Source: Davidsoniella eucalypti
Lineage: Eukaryota > Ascomycota > Sordariomycetes > Microascales > Ceratocystidaceae
Assembly: GCA_004009845.1 (NCBI GenBank)
Contig: RMBW01000026.1
Location: 309,953 to 373,952 of the forward strand
Direction of reading: 5' to 3'
DNA: 64,000 nt
In this document: positions 11,763 to 23,591 of the stretch, in pieces
Layout of the letters: each line of letters opens with the position of its first letter
Position numbering within the stretch: the first letter of the stretch is position 1
Program-made: the position numbers and the translations under genes
The notes under the pieces: generated by a model
Told to the model about the DNA's origin: nothing
Databases searched by the model: none
The model's input: only the letters and a program-made list of their open reading frames with translations

Positions 11763-12496
11763 TTTGATAGGCGTTATATCCAGTATGAAGCGATGTCGAT
11801 GTAATGGTCTAACCCTTTATACACATACACACATATTTTTCTTCTTTTGTTTTCCTCTGGTTTCTCCTTCGGCTTTGTGTGAATACTTTCATTGTCTCTC
11901 CCGGCGAGGAGACAGTTTTAGTGTTCAAAGGAGCTTTTTTATTATTATCATATAGCGGTTGATATCGGTACACAGTTCGTTGATGGCTTGATCATATTAT
12001 CCATACTAACACAGTATAAGTCCATCTCACATTCTGGTTTATTTTATATTTTATATCTTTGTTCACTTTTTTATCATTATTTATCTTTACTTGTATTTCC
12101 TTTGTTGGTTTGGGGTTGGTTATCTATCTTGGCTTTCATTTGTTTCTTTTTTCATATATACTATCATTTTTCTCGCCAACCTTTGTATTCGGGGCACATA
12201 TTAAAGGTCGATGAGACTTGGCGTCTATGTTTCTGAGGCACAGACGCTACTACTCGAGTAGACTCGGAAACGGTAGAAGTCTGAGTTTATTCACTGGAGT
12301 AACCTCTTTAGTTGAAGGTCTCTCCTTCAATCAAGTATCATGGGCTGTAACAGAACAGAACATGGCATCTATCCCCACGTATCACCACACTCACTACCTT
12401 ACATATCACCATTGCCTCTCGGTCCTACCATTCATTTTCCATATATATTTCTTAGCCCCCTCTCTCTCTCCTCGATATCATTTGATCCCATTCTAG

Positions 12497-12901
12497 CAAG
12501 TATCTAGCTTATGCACCTTCCATATCTCTCTTCTTTATACTTCTTAATCTTCCCTCCATGTCTTGTAGCACAGGTAGATCTGACAACTATCTTATGTTCA
12601 CATGCTTGTTCCCGTGCTTATCTACGTGATATGTCATTTATGTATATAACGGTTGTTACTAATAGTGAACCCTATATTGTACTAAAGAAATGGCTACAAT
12701 CAAAATCTACTATTTGACTGAAAATAATGGAAAAGGGATATTATGTAAATGTTTTATTTCGTTCTTGACAGTGATTCATTATGTAATCTAGACTCTCTTA
12801 TACATCTTATGCTTACATACATTATTATAGACCGGAAAATAAATGGGAATAATAACAAATTAACTAGTACAGATTCACCACCTATGAATAGTCGTAAATA
12901 A
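12497..12901 (+). repeat. Left copy of a 405-bp identical direct repeat flanking the gap
   Basis: From CAAGTATCTAGCTTATGCAC at 12497 up to the gap, the sequence is identical to 12943-13347 with a constant offset of 446. No start, terminal repeat or coding content suggests a mobile element; this is most simply an unmerged contig overlap. Confidence 0.95.
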
Positions 12902-12942
12902 NNNNNNNNNNNNNNNNNNNNNNNNNNNNNNNNNNNNNNNNN
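12902..12942. other. Assembly gap of 41 N
   Basis: A run of 41 undetermined bases. Because the DNA on each side is the same 405-bp segment, the gap size is probably arbitrary and no real DNA may be missing. Confidence 0.98.
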
Positions 12943-13347
12943 CAAGTATCTAGCTTATGCACCTTCCATATCTCTCTTCTTTATACTTCTTAATCTTCCC
13001 TCCATGTCTTGTAGCACAGGTAGATCTGACAACTATCTTATGTTCACATGCTTGTTCCCGTGCTTATCTACGTGATATGTCATTTATGTATATAACGGTT
13101 GTTACTAATAGTGAACCCTATATTGTACTAAAGAAATGGCTACAATCAAAATCTACTATTTGACTGAAAATAATGGAAAAGGGATATTATGTAAATGTTT
13201 TATTTCGTTCTTGACAGTGATTCATTATGTAATCTAGACTCTCTTATACATCTTATGCTTACATACATTATTATAGACCGGAAAATAAATGGGAATAATA
13301 ACAAATTAACTAGTACAGATTCACCACCTATGAATAGTCGTAAATAA
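12943..13347 (+). repeat. Right copy of the 405-bp identical direct repeat
   Basis: Identical to 12497-12901 and starting at the first base after the gap. The repeat ends on the left exactly where the Ns begin and on the right exactly where the left copy would run into the gap, which is the pattern of duplicated contig ends. Confidence 0.95.
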
Positions 13348-13556
13348 ACAAAAGCTAGTACGCAACAGCAGCAGCAACAACAAAGTATGTAATGGCAATT
13401 TTTTGTTAAATAAGGATAGAGGGTGCGAACCTATAATACATGGGCTCATCTATAGTTGGACAAAGAAATCCAGAAAAAAAAAGAAAAAGTAAAAATATAT
13501 AACGGCAACTTGCCCGGTAGATTAAGTGCTTCTTTTGTTGGGATATAGTTTCTTGT

Positions 13557-14935
13557 TTATTTGGCCTCAATCTCCTCATCGGTCCACTTGCTCTTGCCGT
13601 TGCCACCACCAACAAGACGGCCACCTTCCTTACGCTTAACGCGGCAGTTCATGCCGACATTTTCATCAAAGATGAAGCGCCAGATAGCGTAGACCCAGCT
13701 CTCGTGGATAGGAAGGTCATCGTAGAACTCAGAAGCGATCTCATTCAACTTGTGCAGGCGGGTCCAGGGGACAGCGGGGAAATCATGGTGCTCGTTATGC
13801 AGGCCGACATTGTAGGTCAGGATGTTGAGGGGACCGTAGTAAGAGAAGGTCTCGGGAATGAGAAGCTTGTTCTCGGGGTTGCGCTGCTTGGCAGTCACGG
13901 ACTCATAGACGTAGTGTTCGGCGATGAAGTGACCGGCAACGGGATGTAGAGAGCCGGCCAGGAAAGAGCTGAGCAGGAAGTAGAGCAGAGAGTTCATGCT
14001 GAACGTCTTCACAATGACGTAGTCAAAGATAAGTTGCACGGCAATGTTGGCGTAGTGAACCCAGGTGAAAGGGACACGGTAGACTGCCATGGGCCGTAGG
14101 GCGTAGAAGAAGATCTGGAAGGTGCAGAAGAAGGCCTTGCCAGCAATAGAGTCAAGGAAGACAGCTTCGAGGGCAGTGGGAAGATCAGTGTCTAGGCCAT
14201 CGACACCCAGAGACTTGTGGTGGGTTAGGTGGTACGGCTGTAAGAAAGAGTGTGACATTAGTGAATGAAACCATGGGTTATGGAAGGATGATGTATATAA
14301 GCACGTAGAAACACCAATCAGTGTGGTATCTGATGCTATAATCGTGGATGTGTAAAGTGTAGAATACGTACGCGGAACGAAGCACTGTAGGGGATACCAA
14401 TTGGTACGTTGGCGAACATGGCCAGGATACGGTTGGCGAGTGGCGAGCGGAAAGCGAGGTTGTGGGAGATTTCGTGGATAGCCAGGAACAGGTTCTGGTT
14501 GGCGGTGGCACCAACAACATAGCCAACCGCCCAGAACTTCCACGAGAAGAACGAGATATCGCGAAGATAGTAGGCGGCAAGTAGTTGGATGCCCACGACG
14601 AGGGCGACGGTGTACTTGGTCAATGGCTCGGGACCACATAGCTTGGTAACCTGGCCAGGCAGAATAGAGGTTAGTATGTGTAGGCGGAAGTCGCGAGGAG
14701 ATGGAGAGGCCCATGTTGTCGCGAGAGACCAGATCGTAGAGACAGTGGTAGTGGTATATGGCTTCGAACTCACATCGGGATGCGCCTTGATAATGGCTAG
14801 ACGCCGGGTACGGTGGGGTTCCTCCGTGTAGGTCCAGAAGAAGTCTTTGTACTTGCGCTCGATCGGATCACGCTCATCGTCTGGGACGACGGGGTTCTGG
14901 AGGGACGCCGTATCGACGTGGGTAGGTGCACCCAT
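13557..14935 (-). CDS. Sphingolipid delta-4 desaturase (dihydroceramide desaturase), 3 exons
   Basis: Exons at 14774-14935, 14372-14650 and 13557-14237 give 373 residues. The enzyme introduces the 4,5-trans double bond into the long-chain base of dihydroceramide in the ER membrane. The N-terminal lipid desaturase domain is visible (KYKDFFWTYTEEPH), and all three histidine boxes are present: HEISHN, HLTHHKS and NEHHDFP. Membrane segments flank them. The family signature GPLNILTYNVGLHNEHHDFP is intact near residue 295. The start at 14935 (MGAPTHVD) is preferred over an upstream ATG in the same frame because the family begins a short distance before this domain. Length is typical. Confidence 0.96.
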
Positions 14936-16658
14936 TGTAGCAGCTTGTATTAGGGTAGAAAGAACGAAAATCGAGATGGAGGGCGATATGGTTACTTTGT
15001 ATGGCAGCAATTGGTTCTAATCTAGCAAAAAAAAAAAAGAATGTCGTTTGTTCTAATGATGAAAGAACAAAAAAGAGAACACGATCCAGAGATACAAAGT
15101 TGAAAGAAGGAGAGGAATATACAATATAAGGGAAGGGGCAGGAGAGTAGAAGAGACAAGAGGAAAAAATAAGATGCAGCCTAGTGAAGAACGAACAAAAG
15201 GATCGATCACTATGACAAACTATTTCTTGCTACCTATGCCTTTCTCGGTATGTACAATAATTATTATCTATTTGTATGCGGGATGCTGCCACAGATGCTG
15301 CTACAAATGTTTCTATAGCCAAATCAGCACAAATATATATATATATGCAGGGATCTAAAGAAAGGAGAAAGATCCAATGTCCAGCATGAAGTCTGTAGCA
15401 ATGCAATGTAAGTAAGTGTATGTATAGCTTGTAGGTAGACGATGGACAGTTAGCCAGTGATACCACCTCGCTTTTTCTTTTTTTTTTTTTTACAAGGCCA
15501 TAGCATAAACTACGTTCATCCAGTTTCTTCCCGGTCCAATCTAATGCCATCGACGATTAGTGAGCTTTTGGCATCCCCAAAAAAATCATCAAATCGTACC
15601 TGAGCGAGAAGAAAAAGGAGATACAAGTTCGCTTGTTGCTGTCTACCATGATAGGCGCATGCATATATGGGAAGCTTCTATTTGGTGCTAGAACGGCATT
15701 ACATAAGTAGACCCTCCGACTCCTGTTCTATCGATTCTACCGATTACTATGTACTTAACGTCTACTGGTTATTTCACAGCAATACGACGGCATATTCCAG
15801 GCGGCAGGTTGGTAGAATCAATAGATTGATTCTACCGATTGTCCCTTGTCTGTATGTGTTTATTAGGTGTGTTGTTTGTACTTTATTTACAGCACCAACC
15901 CATCCCAGTGCTATCTATATGTCCCAGAGGCTTGAGATCGGTTCATTAATGGCACGATTCCGGGCCATGAACACTTGATGCTGTGGTTAATCTAAGCCAA
16001 CTAACTGGGCCAGCCCATTATCCTTCTGGTTTCTAAAGAATTTGGTGGGGTAAGCCAACATAAACCTGGCTAGTTTCAGGGGTTCAGTGTCGTGTTATTT
16101 TTTTCTTCTTCTATCATTCTTCTCTTATTTGGGGGCGTCAGCCCTTCTTTTTTGCTATCCCGGTCCCAGATAGACGGTGTCGAGGTGGCAACTTCTCTCA
16201 CATCTCTGTTCTCATATATTTTCTCGAACTAGCAGCAGCTACAACCCTAACAAAATTTTAAGAATACATCGTATTCAGGCTGTCCTGCAGGTGAAGTACG
16301 AGAGTACAATAATTACCGTCCTTAGTTGTACACCTGCAAGTCCCCTAGATTACTAGATTAGGGGCTGTCTGGCTCCCATAACTTCTGTCTCCGACTTGTC
16401 CATGGCAGCCATATAGCTCTGAAGGAATCGTTCCGTCGGATGTTGATGTGGTGCGATGATGACATGACTGTAATGGGGGTGTATATATTTGCAGAGAATG
16501 CCAGTCATAGTAGTAGACAATAAAAGTCGAATTATGGTCCAAGCTGATCATTGACTTTTCAAAGAAGGCTATTCGGTCACTTCCGATGCAAGCTGGTGGT
16601 GGATGTACTTAAGCATTATCAGCAGGTGCTGGCAATGACCGATACTAGTAGAAACGAT
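14936..16658. other. 1.7-kb intergenic region
   Basis: The first few hundred bases upstream of the desaturase are purine-rich on this strand, which is a pyrimidine-rich leader on the gene's strand. The rest holds only short frames. No RNA gene or repeat was recognised. Confidence 0.5.
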
Positions 16659-17011
16659 CTATTCGTAGCGGCCGGTTCGCGTATTGTACTTAGCCCCAGG
16701 AGCGGCGTGTCGCTTTGATAGGGTTAGTATTTCTCATGATAAGATAAGTAGATCCAAAGGCACAGAATACACCTACCGCTTGATCTCTAGCTGCATGAAT
16801 CGAAGATCGAGTATAGCTTGACGTCGTTAGGACCCCATTTCCATCCCTTGAGGTGCTATGATTTACTTACAAGAACACCATCCACGCCATGGTGAACGCA
16901 GCAGCTGGCATAACAAATTTCTATCAAAAAATGAGGGTTAGCAAAGTAATATACACTAACCCTGATCACAATCTGCCATCTAAGACATACCTTAGGGTCT
17001 AACTTGGACAT
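16659..17011 (-). CDS. 54-residue single-pass membrane protein split over 4 exons
   Basis: Exons at 16991-17011, 16871-16920, 16777-16816 and 16659-16712 total 165 bases and keep phase across all three introns. Donors are GTATGT, GTAAGT and GTAGGT, and acceptors end in TAG, AAG and AAG. The protein starts MSKLDPKKF, has one hydrophobic segment at about residues 9-25 (VMPAAAFTMAWMVFFYT), then a basic region and a tail ending NTRTGRYE. I do not recognise the family. The consistent splice signals and the Met-basic-TM-basic layout argue that it is a real small organelle or ER membrane protein. No exon is longer than 54 bases, so simple ORF scans miss it. Confidence 0.75.
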
Positions 17012-18830
17012 GATGAAGTGAGTGATATTATGAGATATAGCTAGCTAGTCTTGTAGGTAATGTAGCCGATGCAAGTTAGAATTTGTACGGGAGAGTGCCA
17101 ATTATATTTGTGTTGTGATACCACTACGATGCGATGGCTGTTGAGAGGGAAAAAATGGGCCGATTATCTATGACCACGATGTACATATGTAGCTGTAGCT
17201 GGGTGGCAGCTGTTCGCAGTTGTCGAGATAGCCCCATTTAGTCGATATACCCGAGCCAGTAGTATGCGACTCTAAAGAGATATGAGAGGTTCGACCACAA
17301 AAACGTTGTAATAAATGCCACAGGTGTGGTAAAGACAACATAAGCACACACCTGGACTTGTTGCAAAAGGTCGATGCCTTGCGGAGTATTCACCAAGAAA
17401 CTACTCATGACCATAAGGCAGAGGAACACTGGCAAATAAAGCACACAAATAAGCACAGCCATCGCAGAGAGTGGGGGATCATGGAAGTCCCTCTTTTTCT
17501 TTTTCTTTTACTTTGATATTTATATTCTGTTCTTTTCCTTTTCTTTTTGTTTTGCTTTGAACGGAGACGTAGGTGTTGCTATGTGAAAGAGATGGAAGCC
17601 AAACTAGTCTGAGCAGTCCCGGACACTAGGAACACAGAAAACTGGTGCTAGAAAACACGACCTCACCCGGAGTCGAAAAGGAGCTCTTAGATAATCTTTA
17701 GACTATAGATGGAATCATCATCATCCTTTATGTAAGACAAGAAAGTACATGACAACGTCACGTGTCCGGCATTGATACAATTTATAGTGTGTTTTTAGGT
17801 ATAGGTACCAAAGGGTTTTTTTTTCATTTATCTTATGGAGCTATAGAGCTATGAAGATGTTCCAAAGGGTTGATGTTGCTATATGTGACTAGCTTTCAAC
17901 GGGATGGCTTACAAAGAAGCTAAAAGGGTAAGACAGAGCGGAGAAATGGAAATAAGAACGGTAGCCAGCATCAACTAGCACCTAGAGATGCGTGATAGAG
18001 GCATTCTGATGCCATTTATGGACGAGAGCACGGTGATTCAAAGTGCAGATTTCGAGTTTAACAATACAAGATAACATTAACAGAACAGTGACAAGTCTAT
18101 GCGGCCATATCGGGGAAAAAAGGGAAACATGGTGCATGTTTGTCAGCAAGCTTATTGCAGAGCGAGGCGTTATAGAGCTGGGTAGATCTAGGGCTCCTGA
18201 TTGGCTGGGGCCCAGAAACAAGTTGGAGAGGTTGAACTGTCCCAATGCAGCTCTCCAGCTTTGCTTTGGATCTAGACTTTTGCTACTATGGACGACGTGT
18301 TTGTAATTTTCCCAATTTCTCGGGGTCTATCTTTACCTTTCCCTATCTTATCCGTATAGTCTCCTAAGTTATGCAGAAGACGTACTGTTTGTTGTTTATA
18401 ATAACCATTGAAGAAAAAAAACTTCGGTTACTCAGGTCTTGCTCCATTTAGTAACTTTCACTTCCTTTTTGGTGTTGCCCTTTCAACAATAAACATCCCT
18501 GGTCGCATATTATCCAGACCGTTTGCGACTGCCACTATCGCAATTTTAAGCGCATTCTCAAATTCTTAGCTGCAGCAACGAATTTCTACTTTTTAATATA
18601 TTTTTTTCTCTCTTTTCATAGCGTCGTCTTGTCGCGACTCTGAAAGTCCTTTCCTTTTCTCTCATCTACATCTTGTCTTTTTTCTTCTTCTTTTTTTCTT
18701 ACACACAACCAAAAGACAGACGCGTCTTTTTTCGACTGAGAAAAACTACAGAAAGCGCATACAATACTATTTATATAAAAAAGAAAAACAACACTACTTT
18801 TTTTCCTATTCTCTATCAAAAATACCAAAA
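17012..18830. other. 1.8-kb intergenic region with one small hydrophobic ORF
   Basis: Between the divergent small membrane protein and peroxiredoxin genes. Pyrimidine-rich stretches lie at 17490-17560 and 18590-18700; the latter belongs to the peroxiredoxin promoter. The only possible gene is the 74-residue frame at 17238-17462, listed separately. Confidence 0.5.
17238..17462 (-). CDS. Possible 74-residue two-pass membrane protein
   Basis: An uninterrupted frame encodes a strongly hydrophobic peptide with two candidate membrane segments, at about residues 2-24 and 38-60, joined by a polar loop (NTPQGIDLLQQVQ). It ends FRVAYYWLGYID. No family is recognised. T-rich DNA produces such frames by chance, so this is a weak call; it lies upstream of, and on the same strand as, the small membrane protein gene. 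Confidence 0.3.
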   Translation of the reverse strand: MAVLICVLYLPVFLCLMVMSSFLVNTPQGIDLLQQVQVCAYVVFTTPVAFITTFLWSNLSYLFRVAYYWLGYID

Positions 18831-19967
18831 ATGCCCGTCGAACTCCGTAAGCGCAAGGCCCCGGCTACTGTTTCTGCGCCCTCGCCTCCTCCTAAGAGAA
18901 ACTCGCGCGCAAAAAAGGAGGCACCCTCGTCCAAGAAGGCCACACCTCCTGCAGCCGATAAGCCTACAAAGGCCAGTGCGCCCGCCGTCGGCGATGTCAT
19001 CTCTATACAGGACTTCGGCGGCGAGGTCCAGACACAAGACGACGAGACGGTGACTCTGAAGTCGCTGCTAACACAAAGCAAGACCGGTGTGGTCTTGTTC
19101 ACCTACCCTAGAGCATCCACTCCTGGCTGTAAGTAGAGACACAAAATCATGGACTAAATAAGCTGCGCATACACTATGGTTACTTACTGACATGTATGGA
19201 ATTTAGGCACTCGCCAGGCGTGTGCTTTTCGGGATTTCTATGAGAAGTTATCTAATGCTGGTTTGGGCGTTTACGGACTTTCATCAGATTCGCCCAAGGC
19301 AAACACTACATTCAAGACCAAGCAGAATCTTCCTTATAAACTACTGTGCGATCCCAACTTCACACTGATTGGTGCTATTGGTCTTAAGAAAAGCCCTAAG
19401 GGCACCCAGCGCGGTGTCTTCCTCGTCGACAAAGCCGGCAAGGTTATGATCGCTCAACCTGGAAGCCCCACTGATACTCTCGATGTTGTCCTCGAGCTTA
19501 TAGACAACGGTGGCCTAAGTAGCGAAACTTTAGAGGAAAAGCTGGAGCCCGAACCAGTAAAGACCGAAACCTCCAAGGAAAACGGTGAAGAGAAAGCTAC
19601 TGAAGAGGAACATAAGAAGGACATCCCCGAAGAAACCAAGACTAAGGACAACGGATTGAAGAAGGATGAGCCCGAGTCTGAAGCTTCCGAGAAGATTGTC
19701 GAATCCGATAAAAAGGAAGAGGACGACACGACTGACAACGATGAGAAGACTTCTGATGAAGTCAAGTCTAACGAAAAAGAAAAGGAAACTACTGATGAAA
19801 TAAAGCACGACGAAAAGACATCAGAAAAGGATGACGAGCTGATTGAAAAGCCTGTTGAAAAACAGGCTACTGAGGAGAACAAGGCTGAAGAGTCAGATAA
19901 GAAGGACGACGAGGCAAAGGAAAACGGAACTGTTGCTGAGGCGGCTGAAGCGGTTGATAAGGAATAG
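18831..19967 (+). CDS. Nuclear-type PrxQ/Dot5 peroxiredoxin with long Lys/Glu-rich tail
   Basis: Two exons, 18831-19128 and 19207-19967, give 352 residues. The thioredoxin-fold core (about residues 45-195) has the BCP/PrxQ active site PGCTRQACAFRDF. The peroxidatic Cys comes from a codon split by the intron, and the resolving Cys lies five residues later, as in atypical 2-Cys enzymes that reduce hydroperoxides. The first 45 residues are rich in Lys, Arg, Ala and Pro (RKRKAP, PPPKRNSRAKKE), like the nuclear localisation region of yeast Dot5. From about residue 220 a 130-residue tail of Lys, Glu, Asp, Thr and Ser has no similarity to the enzyme family and is probably disordered. Confidence 0.92.
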
Positions 19968-20821
19968 AAATTTCTCTACTGTATAAACTATACACGAAGA
20001 AGGTTGATAGTTAGGATATGAACACACATCTGAAGTCTCACCGGTGGAGAAGGCCATGACAAAGACAAACTAATGATATAATCAACAGGACATGAGGCGT
20101 TCGGAAGAAAAATCACACCAGTTAGTAATTATGATAACATTAAATTTTACAAAAATATGACATCTAGAGATAGTGAGCTCCATGAAACAACTCGTAGTAA
20201 GTTTTTATAAATTAGATTATAGTGATCTATTAATACGTATAATAAGAACAAAAAAAGACAGCATACACTCAAAAATGTTGCAAAGAAGAGGAACAAAAAC
20301 AAGCACATGATCACAAAAGTCAAGATTGCTGTTTGATAGTTGTAGGAAAAAATGATATTTACGAACATTGAAACCGTCATTCGATCAAAAGAAGATGAAG
20401 ATTAATAAATAATAAAAAAGGATATAGGGTAAGTTTGGGATAGAAAGAAAAGAAAAGAAAAAGAAATACACATGTTCACGATAAACAGCCTTCTTTGAGG
20501 GGGTAGATAGAACAGCAAACAAAGAAGCCAGCATAGAATAGATATCATGCCCGGGAAGTTTCAATCTATCGACGGAAAAATATAAGCATAAAGAGGGCAA
20601 AAGTTAAATTGATGAAAGTGGGTGGGAATATTTGAGGTAAAGTGTAATATATGGCGGGAATCATAACGCCATTATATAAAGATCAATGTAGGCGTTGGGA
20701 GAGTCGAAAGTGTTGGTATCATAAATAGACAAGTAAAGAAAAAGAAGGGATGCCGAAAATTGATAATTTGTGTTTTTGATACAAGGTAGCCAGAACATTC
20801 AGCGATATCTTGCTAAAACGC
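19968..20821. other. AT-rich intergenic region between convergent genes
   Basis: Two 3' flanks meet here. The DNA is A-rich with short hydrophobic frames on the minus strand that are not credible. Nothing else is seen. Confidence 0.5.
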
Positions 20822-23591
20822 TTAGAAATCCTCATCAAAGGGGCAATCGACGCTGTCATGGCCATCTCGCTCACAAACAGCGCACCACTTGGATGGATCG
20901 ATGACGCCACTGCTCTTGCCGGCAACTGGACCAAAATCCATAGCATTGGGTGTGGCATGAACCGGAGGCGCAGCAGGTGGGAAGCCATTAGAGTTTGTAG
21001 TAGGGGTCGTCTTGGCCTTCAAGGGTGCCGGTTTGTAGCCATCGTCAAATCCTTCCTGGATGCCGTTATTGATAGCATTAGCCTTCAAGGTATCCCGGTT
21101 GTTGTTATGTGTGGCGGTAGAGGTGGGCTTGGGGCCATCAGGGCCGAACATGTTGGTGCATGTCAAGATATCGTGACCGTTGGTTTCGCAAATATCACAC
21201 CAGAGGGTACTGGTCTCAGTAGCTGTTGAGTAGGTGTCACTCTCGGGCATGGTGTCTAAAGTAGCGCCGCGTTTATGGCCCGTTGGGTCCGAGGGGGGCA
21301 ATCTGGGCTCGGGGCCAGAACTACGATCGCGGGAGATACCGGCAACTGTGTTCGCCGAATCACGTAAGGAGTTAGGACGCACAGTTACGCCGCTGGCCCG
21401 GTTGTTCTGTGCTGATGCGTGAGGGTGGGAATGAGAGTTCGGACGGCTGTTGTGCTTGGCAGAAAAGCTGCCACTATGACGCATGCCATTACCATCGTCT
21501 TCTCCATGCTTGTTATCGAGTAATGCCCGTAGCTCGCTAAGCTCATGCTCTTGCTTTTCGCGCAATAGTCGCGATTCCATCGAGTCGGTGGTAGCATTGT
21601 TGATTGGAGGGGAGTTTGGTGCTGAGTCACGGCTTAATGAATGGATGATGGCTTTCAACCCACGAATTTCATCCTCTTTCTGCTCCAGTTCTTTGGCTTG
21701 AGCTGAAGGGCCCTTGTCACCATTAGGCACTATACCACCATTGGCATTCTTTTCCTTTTCCCGTCGTAGTTCAGATCGTGTGCGCTCTACTTCACCACGT
21801 AGGAATTCAGACTCGCCACGAGCTTCAGCTTCACCTCGTCTAGCATCTTCAAGTCCCTCTTCTAGTTCCTGAACTAGCTCCTCAAGTTGCTTAAGTTGAC
21901 GAGCGACGGCATCGACATCCTCTAGACGAGCCTCTAGCTCGTTGATCTCTTGCACGAGATCCTTTTTCTGTGCCTCGTACACTCTAACGGTCTCTGTACT
22001 TGCCATTTCTAATGCATCAATGGTACTACGGAAGTCAGCACGGTGGGAGTCAAACTCGGCGGTAAGAAGAGCAATCTTTTCGTTCTTTTCACGAAGCACA
22101 TTCCGTAGTTGGGACGTATCCTTGTCGTCGAGACTATCACGACGGGGACGCATTCCATTCGGATTGTCCATGAGTCGCTGGACTTCTACTAGGGCGCTCT
22201 CCATCTCAGCAAGAGACTGAGCCTGATCATGCAGCTGACGATTTCTGTCTTCAATTTGGGCACGCAACCGCTCGATCTCTTCGTCGTTACCGTTGTTGCT
22301 GTAACCGTTTCCAACTGTGGCCCCAGATCCCGGTCTTGTTCGGGAGCTAACGGATGTCACACTAGCGTTGGTTCTGGTGCGATGAAGAGTGGGGACTGGT
22401 GGTTCGTCATCATCAAAGCTCATAGGAGTCATTCCCAAGGCAGACGAGCTACGACCACCAATTTGACTATTCTTAAAGTCAAGGCGAGACCCAGGAAGCT
22501 TCTTGCTTGGGTCACCAGTCGTCCCTCTAACAGACTGTGAGAACTTGGCTGTAGTTGGGCTTCCATACCTCGACTTTGATGGGGAGTTAGCTCCATTTAT
22601 TGAGGGTCTGGAACCGGGAGTCATCTGGAGTCGTCTAACAGGTGATTCGGGGCGATGTAACGATTGTCGGGGCTTCTTTCCGAGGGGACTAGTAGCACGG
22701 CCCGGGCCTACCGATTGACTAAACTTGGGTATTGAAGGGGTGGGAGGTGTCATGTTTATGTTATTTTGACTGAAGGCCTTTATGCCATTGATGCTTGGGG
22801 TTGCTGGATGTTGATTCGGTCCGTCTCGACGCATGACTTTTGAGGATGGCACAAAGATGCCAGCACCTGCTAAAGTGGTATTGAAGTAAGATTGACTAAT
22901 GGATCGAAAGACTATGTTAGTAACCATTGAGTCATTCTAGTGATCAATGGGTCAAATGGGTCAGTGATATGACTTACCCGTCGACATTACCGCTATTCTT
23001 TCCGCGAGAGGCAAACTCGGGCAATAACTCAATACCAGCAAAGACGCCCTTTTTGCCTGCAACTGAGCCGATAAAACGGACAGTGCCAGACATGCCACCG
23101 GGGACATCGACAATGTCACCTACTGACATATCTTCCGCCATGTTTTTGTGTGTTCCAGCCCGAGAGGCTGCTCGTGATATCGCTCTGGAGGGGGAGTCGC
23201 CAATAACAGAGCTCAAGGCGTACGATTCACTAACATCCGGGATGGAAGCTAGTGCAGAGGGGTTTAGGGTTCCGACAGAAGGTCTACGGCCCAATGTCAA
23301 AGGTGGGGTTTGCAATTGTTGATGGTTGTTGGTGTTGTTGTTATTGGTGGTGGTAGAATAGGATACAGTGCCGTTGCTGGATCCAGGACGATTATATAAA
23401 CTATGCAGATTTGACGACGAGGCTATAGTGGACAGTCCAGGGCCGTTGCCGTACTGGGACTGTGAGGAATCGCGGCCGTTAAGACCGACAGCTGAGGCAG
23501 ATTTTCGCAACGATCTAGGAAGTGCTCGTGGCACAGAAAGAGACGGCGGCGTAGCAGTAATTGAAGCCGCCACTAAAGTTGATGATATCAT
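20822..23591 (-). CDS. CLIP-170-like CAP-Gly microtubule plus-end protein
   Basis: Exons 22978-23591 and 20822-22895 give 895 residues. The single intron interrupts the CAP-Gly domain (about residues 150-220): GDIVDVPGGMSGTVRFIG, KKGVFAGIEL, then the groove motif GKNSGNVDG joining to QSYFNTTLAGAGIFVP. CAP-Gly domains bind tubulin and EB1 C-termini. A Ser/Pro-rich basic stretch (about 220-390) likely aids microtubule binding, followed by a coiled coil at about 400-600. Two zinc knuckles close the protein: CDICETNGHDILTC and CAVCERDGHDSVDC. The last residues are DEDF. The layout matches CLIP-170/Bik1-type plus-end tracking proteins. The N-terminal 150 residues are low complexity. Confidence 0.93.

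Larger units (their letters stand above)
11763..13556. other. AT-rich intergenic region containing an assembly gap
   Basis: This region separates the convergent VAP and desaturase genes. Short hydrophobic open frames near 11990-12500 are what AT-rich, T-rich DNA produces by chance and are not called. The gap and its flanking duplicate are listed separately. Confidence 0.6.

Noticed and set aside
11988..12500. Hydrophobic plus-strand frames downstream of VAP
   Set aside because: T-rich intergenic DNA yields Phe/Leu/Ile-rich peptides; there are no splice signals or family resemblance.
12511..13163. Two identical 68-codon frames
   Set aside because: They are the same chance frame carried on both copies of the duplicated contig end.
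13704..13949. Plus-strand frame opposite the desaturase
   Set aside because: It is the complement of conserved desaturase exon 3 sequence with its histidine boxes.
22929..22961. Alternative acceptors for the CAP-Gly intron
   Set aside because: Only the acceptor just before 22895 joins GNVDG in frame to QSYFNTTLAGAGIF, the expected CAP-Gly sequence, so the others are not used in the model.
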